Positions 32,877 through 41,733 of a stretch of 64,000 nucleotides of DNA are shown here, one piece after another (the stretch's first letter is position 1; each line of letters begins with the position of its first letter). This stretch comes from Thioclava arctica (GTDB lineage Bacteria; Pseudomonadota; Alphaproteobacteria; Rhodobacterales; Rhodobacteraceae): positions 62,001-126,000 of the forward strand of contig NZ_JBFRYC010000005.1 of the NCBI RefSeq assembly GCF_040892615.1, in the 5' to 3' direction. The position numbers and the translations under genes are program-made. The notes under the pieces were generated by a model. That model saw only the letters and a program-made list of their open reading frames with translations, was not told the DNA's origin and made no database searches.

Positions 32877-34391
32877 TCACAGATCCATCAGCAACCGGCG
32901 CGGGTCTTCGAGTGCTTCTTTGACACGCACGAGGAAGGTCACGGCGCCTTTGCCGTCGACGATGCGGTGATCGTAGCTGAGTGCGAGATACATCATCGGG
33001 CGGATCACGATTTCACCGTTCACGACCATCGGGCGGTCCTGAATCTTGTGCATGCCGAGGATACCCGATTGCGGCGGGTTGAGGATCGGCGAGGACATCA
33101 GCGAGCCGTAAACGCCACCGTTCGAGATGGTGAACGAGCCGCCCTGCATGTCGGCCATCGAGAGTTTGCCGTCACGCGCACGGGTGCCCATTTCGGCGAT
33201 GGTTTTCTCGATCGAGGCAAAGCCCATCTTATCGGCATCGCGCACCACCGGCACCACGAGACCCGACGGCGTGCCGACCGCCACGCCCATATGGACGTAG
33301 TTCTTGTAGACCACTTCGTTGCCGTCGATCTCGGCATTGACCTCGGGGACTTCTTTCAGCGCATGGCAGCAGGCTTTGACGAAGAAGGACATGAAGCCCA
33401 GTTTCACGCCGTGCTTTTTCAGGAACAGGTCCTTGTACTCGTTACGCAGGTCCATGACGCCCGACATGTCCACCTCGTTATAGGTGGTTAGCATCGCGGC
33501 GGTGTTCTGGCTGTCTTTCAGGCGCTTGGCGATGGTGGCGCGCAGGCGGGTCATTTTCACCCGTTCTTCGCGTGCGCCGTCATCGGCGTTGATCGGGCCG
33601 CGCGGGGTGGCGGCGGGGGCAGGGGCGACCGAAACAGAGGCCGCTTTGGGGGCCGATGCGGCCTTGGTCACGTCTTCCTTCATGATCCGGCCATCTTTGC
33701 CCGAGCCCTGAACCGAGGACGGGTCGATGTTCTTTTCAGCCATCAGTTTTTTGGCCGAAGGGGCGTCTTCGACATCCTTGCCACCCGTGGCGGGGGCGTC
33801 GGATTTCGCGGCGGGAGCGGCAGGTGCTGCACCGGCGCTTGCGCCCTCGGCGATCACGGCCAGTTTGGCGGAGGCATCCACGGTCGCGCCTTCTTCGGCG
33901 ACGATTTCCTGCAACACACCAGCCGCAGGGGCGGGCACTTCGACGGAGACCTTATCGGTTTCCAGCTCGCAGAGCATCTCATCGGCCGCGACCACATCGC
34001 CAACCTTTTTGAACCACGTCGAAACTGTGGCCTCAGTGACAGATTCACCAAGGCTGGGCACCATTACGTCGACCATTTTTCCCTCATTCGATTGGGCTGC
34101 AGCGGGCTTCTCCGCCGGTTTATCTTGTTGTTTCGGAGCGGCGGTGCCAGCCCCGGCGGCTTCGATTGTTGCCAGCAAGGCGTCGACACCAACGGTTTCA
34201 CCCTCGGCGGCGACGATCTCGCCCAAAGTGCCAGCGGCGGGCGCGGGCACCTCGACGGTCACCTTATCGGTTTCCAATTCGCACAGCATCTCATCGGCGG
34301 CGACCGGATCGCCCGGCTTCTTGAACCAGGTGGCGACGGTGGCCTCTGTGACGCTTTCTCCAAGCGTCGGGACGCGGACTTCAGTGGACAT
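32877..34391 (-). CDS. sucB: 2-oxoglutarate dehydrogenase E2 (dihydrolipoyl succinyltransferase), two lipoyl domains
   Basis: E2 forms the core of the 2-oxoglutarate dehydrogenase complex and makes succinyl-CoA. The 504 residues start with two lipoyl domains, whose attachment lysines are K43 and K147, both in LETDKV. The E. coli and mitochondrial enzymes have only one. A linker follows, then a peripheral subunit-binding domain (PSAKKLMAEKNIDPSSVQGSG) and the acyltransferase domain with H475 and D479 (DHRIVDGKG). The two lipoyl domains are very similar, which suggests a duplication. The ATG at 34391 follows GGAGGG by 7 bp and lies 3 bp after the sucA stop. A TTG one codon upstream is not preferred. 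Confidence 0.95.
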   Translation of the reverse strand: MSTEVRVPTLGESVTEATVATWFKKPGDPVAADEMLCELETDKVTVEVPAPAAGTLGEIVAAEGETVGVDALLATIEAAGAGTAAPKQQDKPAEKPAAAQSNEGKMVDVMVPSLGESVTEATVSTWFKKVGDVVAADEMLCELETDKVSVEVPAPAAGVLQEIVAEEGATVDASAKLAVIAEGASAGAAPAAPAAKSDAPATGGKDVEDAPSAKKLMAEKNIDPSSVQGSGKDGRIMKEDVTKAASAPKAASVSVAPAPAATPRGPINADDGAREERVKMTRLRATIAKRLKDSQNTAAMLTTYNEVDMSGVMDLRNEYKDLFLKKHGVKLGFMSFFVKACCHALKEVPEVNAEIDGNEVVYKNYVHMGVAVGTPSGLVVPVVRDADKMGFASIEKTIAEMGTRARDGKLSMADMQGGSFTISNGGVYGSLMSSPILNPPQSGILGMHKIQDRPMVVNGEIVIRPMMYLALSYDHRIVDGKGAVTFLVRVKEALEDPRRLLMDL

Positions 34392-34394
34392 CAA

Positions 34395-37346
34395 TCAACC
34401 CTCCAATGCATCGTTGACGAGCGCTTCCTGCTCGGCTTTGTGGCGGCTCGCCAGACCCGTTGCGGGCGAGGCCGAGGCACCGCGACCGGCATAGCGCGCA
34501 CGGGCATGTTTGGCGTCGATCTTGGCGAGAACCCATTCGATATAGGGCTCGACAAAGCTCCACGCGCCTTGGTTTTTCGGCTCTTCCTGACACCAGACGA
34601 TCTGGGCATTCTTGAACCGGGTGAGTTCCTTGGTCATCGCCTGCGCGGGGAACGGGTAGAACTGTTCGAGACGCAGCAGGTAGACATCATCAAGGCCGCG
34701 TTCATCACGCTGAGCGAGCAGGTCATAATAGACCTTGCCCGAGGAGATCACGACGCGCTTGATCTTGTCGTCGGATTTCAGCTTGAGATCCGAATTGCCC
34801 ATTTCCGCATCATCCCACAATACGCGGTGGAACGTGGAGCCGGTGGTGAATTCATCGGCTTTGGAGACGCATTTCGGGTGACGCAGCAGCGATTTCGGCG
34901 TCATCAGGATCAGCGGCTTGCGGAAGTCGCGATGGATTTGGCGGCGCAGAATGTGGAAGTAGTTCGCCGGGGTCGAGCAGTTCGCCACGATCCAGTTATC
35001 TTCCGCCGAGTTCTGCAGGTAACGCTCAAGACGGGCCGAGCTGTGCTCGGGGCCTTGACCCTCAAAGCCGTGCGGCAGCAGGCAGACGAGCCCCGACATG
35101 CGCAGCCATTTGCGCTCGCCCGAGTTGATGAACTGGTCGAACATGATCTGCGCGCCATTGGCGAAGTCACCGAATTGCGCCTCCCACAGGGTCAGCGTGC
35201 TGGGTTCAGCCAGCGAGTAGCCATATTCGAAACCTAGCACCGCGTATTCCGAAAGCATCGAGTCGATGACCTCGAACCGGGCTTGGCCCTCGCGGATGTG
35301 GTTCAGCGGGTAATAGCGGTCCTCGTCGGTCTGGCTGACAAAGGCCGAATGGCGCTGCGAGAAGGTGCCGCGCGTGGCGTCCTGCCCTGACAGGCGCACC
35401 GGCACCCCTTCAGTGACGAGCGAGCCGAACGCCAAGGCCTCGGCAGTGGCCCAGTCAAAGCCGGTGCCCGTTTCAAACATCTGCTTTTTGTTTTCCAGCA
35501 GGCGCGCAACGGTCTTGTGCAGCGCAAACCCGTCGGGCGGCGTGACCAATGCTTTGCCGACGTCAGCGAATGTATCGGGAGAAATCGCGGTTGAGCCGGG
35601 TTCATACTCGCTTTTTTCCTGCTCAAAGCCGGACCAGCGACCGTCGAGCCAGTCGGCCTTGTTCGGTTTGAACACCTTCCCGGCCTCGAATTCTTCGTTG
35701 AGATGGGCTTGGAACGCGGCTTTCATATCCTCGATCTCGCCTTCGGGCATCAGCCCGTCTGCGATCAGACGTTCGGTATAAAGCTGCAAGGTGGTCTTGT
35801 GGGTCTTGATCGCCTTGTACATCACCGGGTTGGTGAACATCGGCTCGTCGCCTTCGTTGTGACCAAAGCGGCGGTAGCAGAAGATGTCGATCACCACGTC
35901 TTTGTGGAATTTCTGGCGGAACTCGATGGCGACGCGTGCGGCGTGCACCACGGCCTCGGGGTCATCGCCGTTGACGTGGAAGATCGGGGCCTCGACCATC
36001 AGGGCCAGATCGGTCGGATAGGGCGAGGTGCGCGAGAAGTGCGGCGCGGTGGTAAAGCCGATCTGGTTGTTCACGACAAGGTGGATCGTGCCGCCTGTGC
36101 GGTGACCGCGAATGCCCGAAAGCTGGAAACATTCCGCAACCACACCCTGACCGGCAAAGGCCGCATCGCCATGCAGCAAGATCGACATCACCTTGGTGCG
36201 GTCGGCCTGATCGTTCAGCTGGTCCTGCTTGGCGCGCACTTTGCCCAAGGCGACCGGGTTCACGGCCTCAAGGTGGCTGGGGTTGGCGGTCAGCGACAGG
36301 TGAACCTTGTTGCCGTCAAACTCACGATCCGCCGAAGCGCCGAGGTGATATTTCACATCGCCCGAGCCATCCACGTCTTCGGGCTTGAACGAGCCGCCTT
36401 GGAATTCGTGGAAGATCGCGCGGAACGGTTTGCTCAGCACATTGGCCAGCACCGACAGACGGCCCCGGTGGGGCATGCCGATCACGACCTCTTGCAGGCC
36501 CAACTGACCGCCGCGTTTGATGATCTGCTCCATCGCGGGGATCAGCGCCTCGCCGCCATCAAGGCCGAAACGCTTGGTGCCCATGTATTTGACGTGCAGG
36601 AATTTCTCGAACCCCTCAGCCTCAACCAGCTTGTTGAGGATCGCGCGGCGTCCGGTCTTGGTAAAGGTGATTTCCTTGCCGTAACCCTCGATCCGCTCTT
36701 TGAGCCAGGACGATTGCACGGGGTCGGAAATATGCATGTATTGCAGCGCGAAGGTGCCGCAATAGGTGCGTTTCACAAGATCCATGATCTGACGCATCGA
36801 GGCGACTTCCAGCCCCAGAACGTTGTCGATGAAGATCGGGCGATCCATATCGGCATCGGTAAAGCCGTAGCTTTTCGGGTCCAGTTCGGGATGGGGCAAT
36901 TCTTCGCGCATCCCCAGCGGGTCAAGATCAGCGGCAAGGTGCCCCCGGATCCGGAACGCGCGGATGATCATCAGCGCGCGGATCGAATCCAGCACGGCGC
37001 GTTTGATCGCGCCCTCATCAATGGCAACGCCCGCATCAGCGGCTTTTTTCTTGATCTTCTCGGCAACGGCCTTGCCCTCGGTCGCGGGCCATTCGCCCGT
37101 GAGTGCCGCCGTCAGATCGTCTGACGAGACCGGCGGCCAATCGCTGCGCTCCCAGCTTGCACCGGCGGCCGATTTCTTGACGTCTTGCTCGGGATCACCC
37201 AGCGAGGCAAAAAACGCAGCCCAAGCCGTGTCCACAGAAGACGGGTCTTCGGCGAAGCGCGCATAAAGCTGCTCGACATATTCCGCGTTGGCGCCTTGCA
37301 GAAATTGTGAGGCGTTGAACTGATCATTAGGGGATTGTTCGGTCAT
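34395..37346 (-). CDS. sucA: 2-oxoglutarate dehydrogenase E1 component
   Basis: E1 is the thiamine-diphosphate decarboxylase that transfers the succinyl group to the lipoyl domains of SucB. The 983 residues begin with the E1o N-terminal segment (NASQFLQGANAEYVEQLYARF). There is the substrate-binding block IGMPHRGRLSVL, the thiamine-diphosphate motif GDAAFAGQGVVAE with the downstream NNQIGFTT, and the transketolase-type C-terminal half (SQRHSAFVSQ, LPHGFEGQGPEHSSAR). It lies 27 bp downstream of a lipoprotein gene, within the sucCD-lipoproteins-sucAB run. Confidence 0.96.
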   Translation of the reverse strand: MTEQSPNDQFNASQFLQGANAEYVEQLYARFAEDPSSVDTAWAAFFASLGDPEQDVKKSAAGASWERSDWPPVSSDDLTAALTGEWPATEGKAVAEKIKKKAADAGVAIDEGAIKRAVLDSIRALMIIRAFRIRGHLAADLDPLGMREELPHPELDPKSYGFTDADMDRPIFIDNVLGLEVASMRQIMDLVKRTYCGTFALQYMHISDPVQSSWLKERIEGYGKEITFTKTGRRAILNKLVEAEGFEKFLHVKYMGTKRFGLDGGEALIPAMEQIIKRGGQLGLQEVVIGMPHRGRLSVLANVLSKPFRAIFHEFQGGSFKPEDVDGSGDVKYHLGASADREFDGNKVHLSLTANPSHLEAVNPVALGKVRAKQDQLNDQADRTKVMSILLHGDAAFAGQGVVAECFQLSGIRGHRTGGTIHLVVNNQIGFTTAPHFSRTSPYPTDLALMVEAPIFHVNGDDPEAVVHAARVAIEFRQKFHKDVVIDIFCYRRFGHNEGDEPMFTNPVMYKAIKTHKTTLQLYTERLIADGLMPEGEIEDMKAAFQAHLNEEFEAGKVFKPNKADWLDGRWSGFEQEKSEYEPGSTAISPDTFADVGKALVTPPDGFALHKTVARLLENKKQMFETGTGFDWATAEALAFGSLVTEGVPVRLSGQDATRGTFSQRHSAFVSQTDEDRYYPLNHIREGQARFEVIDSMLSEYAVLGFEYGYSLAEPSTLTLWEAQFGDFANGAQIMFDQFINSGERKWLRMSGLVCLLPHGFEGQGPEHSSARLERYLQNSAEDNWIVANCSTPANYFHILRRQIHRDFRKPLILMTPKSLLRHPKCVSKADEFTTGSTFHRVLWDDAEMGNSDLKLKSDDKIKRVVISSGKVYYDLLAQRDERGLDDVYLLRLEQFYPFPAQAMTKELTRFKNAQIVWCQEEPKNQGAWSFVEPYIEWVLAKIDAKHARARYAGRGASASPATGLASRHKAEQEALVNDALEG

Positions 37347-37373
37347 TTTTGTAACCTCGGAGGGTAAGATGGA

Positions 37374-37769
37374 TCAGCGGCAGTCAGCGATAGTCGAAGT
37401 GCCGACATGCCGTGTTGAAACGAGTATCTTGCCGACAGAGCGGCATTTATCTGCGCTGATGCGCTCGCGCTCGCCCAGCGTCAAAGGTCGGTTTGTGATC
37501 ATCGCGCTTTGTCCCGTTGCGGGGTTTGTCGCGGCCACGCGCAGCCGTGTGGGGGCATTGATCAGGTTGGTATCGGTTGCGGCAGTTGAGGGGCGCACGA
37601 CATCTTTGCCCGACTGGATCGCATAGTGGCTGACATAGTCTTCAGGCGAGACGGCCGAAGGCGCAGCATAAGCGTCAAAGGCGCGGTCGCGATGACCCGG
37701 TGCGGTGCATCCTGCTGCTAAAGAGGCGCCGGAAATGACGGTGACGGGCAGGAAAAACGGTTTCGTCAT
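37374..37769 (-). CDS. Small predicted lipoprotein in the suc operon (131 aa)
   Basis: A short protein with a lipoprotein signal ending in the lipobox LAAGC (Cys21) and an AGGAG site 8 bp before the ATG. The mature part is about 110 residues, without known motifs. It has two further cysteines near the end (DKCRSVG and the penultimate Cys), which could form a disulfide. It lies between sucD and sucA in the same direction with short gaps. Function unknown. The signal peptide and ribosome binding site make it a real gene rather than an accidental frame. Confidence 0.72.
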   Translation of the reverse strand: MTKPFFLPVTVISGASLAAGCTAPGHRDRAFDAYAAPSAVSPEDYVSHYAIQSGKDVVRPSTAATDTNLINAPTRLRVAATNPATGQSAMITNRPLTLGERERISADKCRSVGKILVSTRHVGTSTIADCR

Positions 37770-37818
37770 GCGATGGCTCCTGTGGTGGTGGAAGCGACCC
37801 TTGGCTTTGAAAGCAACT

Positions 37819-38238
37819 TCATGTCAGACACTCTATAACCAAAACCTTAACCCCGGGCGTATTGTCCTTAGGCTGTGTGATATAGGTGCTTTTCACGAGG
37901 CTTCCACGCGCGGTGCACATCCGAACCGGTGCCTCAGCGACCCGTTGCGGGTTTGCGGCGGCCCCATCGAACCAGACGTAACTTAGTGGTGTGCCAATTT
38001 GAACGCTTGCGACCGCGTCGCCATTGATCCCGGTCAGCGCCTGAAACATCGCATGTGAGCGGTCATCAACCGGGACAGCCGGACCAAGCGGGAGATTGGA
38101 GGAGCTTGCGCGCGCCGGTGCCAGATCGCCGCCCGGCCCGACTGAGGGGTCGCGCTGCGTTACACATCCCGCAAGCAGCGCGCAAAACACCAGCCCCGCA
38201 AAGGGGTGGCGCGCGCGCATGGCTGTGTGCAGCAGCAT
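37819..38238 (-). CDS. Small predicted lipoprotein in the suc operon (139 aa)
   Basis: Signal peptide with lipobox LLAGC (Cys25) and an excellent GGAGGG 7 bp before the ATG at 38238. The mature domain is about 115 residues and contains GTPLSYVWFDGAAANPQRVAE, a pattern of a small beta-rich periplasmic domain, with two late cysteines (VRMCTARG, IECLT) that may pair. It lies 55 bp downstream of sucD and 49 bp upstream of the second lipoprotein gene. I do not recognise a characterised family. Confidence 0.75.
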   Translation of the reverse strand: MLLHTAMRARHPFAGLVFCALLAGCVTQRDPSVGPGGDLAPARASSSNLPLGPAVPVDDRSHAMFQALTGINGDAVASVQIGTPLSYVWFDGAAANPQRVAEAPVRMCTARGSLVKSTYITQPKDNTPGVKVLVIECLT

Positions 38239-38293
38239 CGGGTCGCCCTCCGTTTCGCCGCGCCGCGCCCCGAAAGGCGCGGCGCGATTGGCC

Positions 38294-39178
38294 TTAGCCT
38301 TTGATCGCCTTCATGACCGCTTCGCCCAGCGTCGCGGGGCTGTCAGCAACCACGATACCGGCCGATTTCATCGCTTCGATCTTGGATTCGGCATCGCCTT
38401 TGCCGCCTGCGACGATCGCACCGGCATGGCCCATGCGACGGCCGGGAGGAGCCGTACGGCCCGCGATGAAGCCCGCGGTGGGTTTCCAGCGGCCTTTTTT
38501 GCGCTGCTCGGCGAGGAATTCGGCGGCTTCTTCTTCGGCCGAACCGCCGATTTCACCGATCATGATCATCGAGGTGGTTTCCGGATCATCGAGGAACATG
38601 TTGAGCACGTCGATATGCTCGGTCCCTTTGATCGGGTCGCCGCCGATGCCCACTGCGGTGGACTGGCCCAGACCCATATCGGTGGTCTGTTTCACAGCTT
38701 CATAGGTCAGCGTGCCCGAGCGCGAGACAACACCGACCGAGCCACGCTTGTGGATGTGGCCGGGCATGATGCCGATCTTGCAGGCGTCGGGCGTGATGAC
38801 ACCGGGGCAGTTCGGGCCGATCAGGCGCGATTTGGAATCGATCAGCGCGCGCTTGACCTTCATCATGTCGAGCACCGGGATACCCTCGGTGATGCACACG
38901 ATCAGCTCCATCTCGGCGTCGATCGCCTCAAGGATGGAATCCGCTGCGAAGGGCGGCGGCACGTAGATCACGGTCGCGTTGGCTTCGGTCTTGGCTTTCG
39001 CTTCGTGGACCGAGTTGAAGACCGGCAGGCCGAGATGGTCTTGACCACCTTTGCCCGGCGTCACGCCGCCAACCATTTTCGTGCCATAGGCAATCGCCTG
39101 TTCCGAGTGGAACGTGCCCTGCGAGCCGGTGAAGCCCTGGCAGATGACTTTGGTGTTTTCGTTAACGAGGACTGCCAT
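38294..39178 (-). CDS. sucD: Succinyl-CoA synthetase alpha subunit
   Basis: SucD carries the phosphohistidine of succinyl-CoA synthetase, which makes ATP or GTP from succinyl-CoA. The 294 residues show the CoA-binding Rossmann part (TKVICQGFTGSQGTFHSEQA), the SRSGTLTYEAV segment and the active-site H251 in MGHAGAIVAGGKG. It starts 4 bp after sucC and is certainly co-translated with it. Confidence 0.96.
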   Translation of the reverse strand: MAVLVNENTKVICQGFTGSQGTFHSEQAIAYGTKMVGGVTPGKGGQDHLGLPVFNSVHEAKAKTEANATVIYVPPPFAADSILEAIDAEMELIVCITEGIPVLDMMKVKRALIDSKSRLIGPNCPGVITPDACKIGIMPGHIHKRGSVGVVSRSGTLTYEAVKQTTDMGLGQSTAVGIGGDPIKGTEHIDVLNMFLDDPETTSMIMIGEIGGSAEEEAAEFLAEQRKKGRWKPTAGFIAGRTAPPGRRMGHAGAIVAGGKGDAESKIEAMKSAGIVVADSPATLGEAVMKAIKG

Positions 39179-39182
39179 GGGA

Positions 39183-40376
39183 TTAACCTTTCACCGCTTT
39201 GACGATTTTCTCGGCACCGTCCGACAGGTTGTCGGCCGCGATCACGTTCAAACCGGAGTTCTTGATGATGTCTTTGCCGAGTTCCACGTTGGTGCCTTCA
39301 AGGCGCACAACGAGCGGCACTTGCAGACCGACCTCTTTCACCGCGGCAATTACGCCCTCGGCGATGATGTCGCAGCGCATGATGCCGCCGAAGATGTTGA
39401 CGAGAATGCCTTTGACGTTCTTGTCCGAGGTGATGATTTTGAACGCTTCGGTCACTTTTTCCTTGGTCGCGCCACCGCCGACATCCAAGAAGTTGGCCGG
39501 TTCCGCGCCGTAAAGTTTGATGATGTCCATCGTGGCCATCGCCAGACCTGCGCCGTTCACCATGCAGCCGATCTCACCGTCAAGCGCGATGTAGTTCAGG
39601 TCGTATTTCGACGCTTCAAGCTCTTTGGAATCTTCTTCGCTTTCGTCGCGCAGATTGGCGATATCGGGCTGGCGATACATCGCGTTGCCGTCAAAGCCGA
39701 CTTTCGCGTCGAGAACTTTGAGATTGCCGTCGGTCATCACGATCAGCGGGTTGATCTCAAGCTGCTCCATGTCTTTCTCGATGAAGGCTTTGTAGAGATT
39801 GCCCAACAGCGCGACCATCTGCTTGACCTGCACACCTTGCAGACCCAGCGAGAACGCGACGCGACGGCCGTGGAACGCTTGATAACCCGTGGCGGGATCA
39901 ATCGAGAAGCTCAGGATTTTTTCCGGGGTGGAGGCTGCGACTTCTTCGATGTCCATGCCGCCTTCGGTCGAGGACACGATCGAAACGCGCGAGGACACGC
40001 GATCCACGAGAAGTGCAAGATACAGCTCGCGCGTGATGTCCGAACCGTCTTCGATATAGATACGGTTGACCTGCTTGCCCGCCGGGCCAGTCTGGTGCGT
40101 CACCAGTGTTTTGCCAAGCATCTGCTTGGCCAGCGTTTCGGCCTCTTCGACCGATTTCGCAAGGCGCACGCCGCCTTTTTCGCCCGCTTCGGGCTCTTTG
40201 AAATGGCCTTTGCCACGTCCGCCGGCGTGGATTTGCGCCTTCACGACCCAAAGCGGGCCGTCAAGCTCTCCGGCGGCGGTTTTGGCGTCTTCGGCCCGAA
40301 GCACAACGCGGCCGTCAGAGACCGGTGCGCCATAGCTCTTGAGAAGCTGTTTGGCCTGATACTCGTGGATGTTCAT
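39183..40376 (-). CDS. sucC: Succinyl-CoA synthetase beta subunit (ADP/GDP-forming)
   Basis: SucC provides the ATP-grasp nucleotide site and part of the succinate site. With the ATG at 40376 it has 397 residues and starts MNIHEYQAKQLLKSYG, the near-universal SucC N terminus. An ATG five codons upstream is also in frame. Other blocks are VKAQIHAGGRGKGHFK, LEINPLIV, and the C-terminal NIFGGIMRCD and VVRLEGTNVELGK. It is the first gene of the suc operon. Upstream lie two GTGATCAC boxes 21 bp apart, shared with the sdh promoter region. Confidence 0.95.
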   Translation of the reverse strand: MNIHEYQAKQLLKSYGAPVSDGRVVLRAEDAKTAAGELDGPLWVVKAQIHAGGRGKGHFKEPEAGEKGGVRLAKSVEEAETLAKQMLGKTLVTHQTGPAGKQVNRIYIEDGSDITRELYLALLVDRVSSRVSIVSSTEGGMDIEEVAASTPEKILSFSIDPATGYQAFHGRRVAFSLGLQGVQVKQMVALLGNLYKAFIEKDMEQLEINPLIVMTDGNLKVLDAKVGFDGNAMYRQPDIANLRDESEEDSKELEASKYDLNYIALDGEIGCMVNGAGLAMATMDIIKLYGAEPANFLDVGGGATKEKVTEAFKIITSDKNVKGILVNIFGGIMRCDIIAEGVIAAVKEVGLQVPLVVRLEGTNVELGKDIIKNSGLNVIAADNLSDGAEKIVKAVKG

Positions 40377-40493
40377 CCTCAGATACCCCATGCTGGTTGC
40401 TGGTGCGATTGGCAGGGCTTCTAGGGCGTTTGCGCCGTTTAAAAAACCTAAATCGGTTGTCTTTGCTCAGAGTCGTGTGAAAATCTTGCTTTT

Positions 40494-40522
40494 GTGATCA
40501 CGCGCCATCAGGGTGTGATCAC
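40494..40522. promoter_or_regulatory. Tandem GTGATCAC operators upstream of sucC
   Basis: Two perfect 8 bp palindromes GTGATCAC occupy 40494-40501 and 40515-40522, centres 21 bp apart, about two turns of helix. Their outer flanks extend the symmetry to a 16 bp inverted repeat (40486-40501 with 40515-40530, TTGCTTTTGTGATCAC and its complement). They lie 118-146 bp upstream of the sucC ATG and also about 100 bp before the divergent glycosyltransferase. The same pair with the same spacing precedes sdhC. Confidence 0.7.
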
Positions 40523-40620
40523 AAAAGCAAATTTGTCGGCTGTGACCTGCTTGCACTGGCGCGACTCGTCAAAATCGAGTCACCTGCGCGCGTATCTATC
40601 GAACGGAGTATGACGGCCGT

Positions 40621-41682
40621 ATGACGCAAGACCCGCAAATGCCCAGTTGGGGCGTGGTTTCCACCGTGGACGAACCTGCGCCACTTGTCGCGGCGTTCGT
40701 GGCCCATCACCTGGCAGCGGGCGCGCGCGAAGTGCATGTCTTTCTGGACCGCCCCAATGCCGAGGCCGAGACGCTTTTGGCCGATGTCGCGGGCGCGCAT
40801 GTGCATCAGAGTGGCGAGGATGGTTGGCAACAGGGATGGCGCAAGAAACGCCCCGCGCGCCATCAGGGGCGCCAGAAATACAACGCGACCCGTATTCTCA
40901 ATGAGACCAAGCTGGATTGGCTCGTGCATTGCGATGCCGATGAATATGTCCGCGTTGAGCGCCCCTTGGAGTGGGAGCTGGAAAAAACCGGCCCGCAAAA
41001 AGCCTGGATTCGCTTTGAGGTCGATGAGCGCTGCTATCTTGACGAGGGACCGGGGGCGACAATTTTCGAGGGCGCATTTCGGCGCAAATGGGATGGGTTC
41101 GAAAAAGAGGGCCTGCTGTTTTACGGCACGCGCAAGCGATTTTTAAACAGGGGTGTGGGCGGGCATATCGCGGGCAAGCCGATTGTGCGCTCGGGGCATG
41201 GCTATGCAATTGGCGTGCATTTCCCGCTGTCGCATTGGGATAGCAAGGTCAACGATCTGCCCTATCGCCCCAGCTATAACGCCCGCCTGCTGCATTTCGA
41301 TGGGCTGACGCCGCTGCATTACATTCTCAAGATGCTGCGACGTGCCACCACGAAGGTGCAGGGGCAACCCGTGCCCTATGTCGCCCCGCGCACGGCGCAG
41401 TTTGCCGCCGCATCGGATTTCGCCGACGACCCCGAGGGGCTTCGCGATCTGTGGTGGCAGGTGCAGGGCCTGCGTGATTATGAGGCTGTGGAACTTGAAG
41501 AACATGGGTTGCTGACGCGCCCCGATGTGCCGATCGCCGCCGAGGTTGACGCGCTGTTTGGCAGCAAGGTCGATCTTAGCCCCGCCGCGTTTGACCGCGC
41601 GTTGATCGCGCATGAGGCAGATCTGATTGCGCGGTTGCATGACATGCTCGGCTTTGATCCGGCGCCCTTGATGAGCGCATGA
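40621..41682 (+). CDS. Glycosyltransferase family 2 protein
   Basis: A 353-residue protein of the GT2-like type found widely in Rhodobacteraceae. The N terminus resembles the fold for nucleotide-sugar binding (STVDEPAPLVAAFVAHHLAAG), and the metal-binding DxD motif appears in WLVHCDADEYVRV (about 100-112). No membrane segment is present, so the enzyme should be cytosolic. It may act on exopolysaccharide or capsule sugars. The ATG at 40621 follows a GGAGTATGACGGCCGT leader. It is monocistronic, diverging from sucC and converging on mdh, whose terminator overlaps its stop codon. Confidence 0.82.
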   Translation: MTQDPQMPSWGVVSTVDEPAPLVAAFVAHHLAAGAREVHVFLDRPNAEAETLLADVAGAHVHQSGEDGWQQGWRKKRPARHQGRQKYNATRILNETKLDWLVHCDADEYVRVERPLEWELEKTGPQKAWIRFEVDERCYLDEGPGATIFEGAFRRKWDGFEKEGLLFYGTRKRFLNRGVGGHIAGKPIVRSGHGYAIGVHFPLSHWDSKVNDLPYRPSYNARLLHFDGLTPLHYILKMLRRATTKVQGQPVPYVAPRTAQFAAASDFADDPEGLRDLWWQVQGLRDYEAVELEEHGLLTRPDVPIAAEVDALFGSKVDLSPAAFDRALIAHEADLIARLHDMLGFDPAPLMSA

Positions 41683-41709
41683 AAAAGGGCGCACCATCCG
41701 GCGCGCCCT
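41682..41709 (-). terminator. Rho-independent terminator of mdh
   Basis: Read leftward: 7 bp stem AGGGCGC/GCGCCCT with a 10-base loop, then five T. It begins 24 bp after the mdh stop and its T-run overlaps the stop codon of the convergent glycosyltransferase. Confidence 0.7.
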
Positions 41710-41733
41710 AATGTCGAAACAGTCAGGTATCGA

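Noticed and set aside
35703..37124. A 473-codon plus-strand frame opposite sucA
   Set aside because: Mirror of sucA codon structure, with antisense composition and no recognisable domain.
39114..40424. A 436-codon plus-strand frame opposite sucC
   Set aside because: Antisense of sucC with His/Phe-rich low-quality translation, and it would cross the sucC upstream region.
40486..40530. Reading the 16 bp inverted repeat upstream of sucC as a terminator hairpin
   Set aside because: It lies upstream of both flanking genes, has no T-run, and its core boxes recur with identical spacing before sdhC, which fits operators better.
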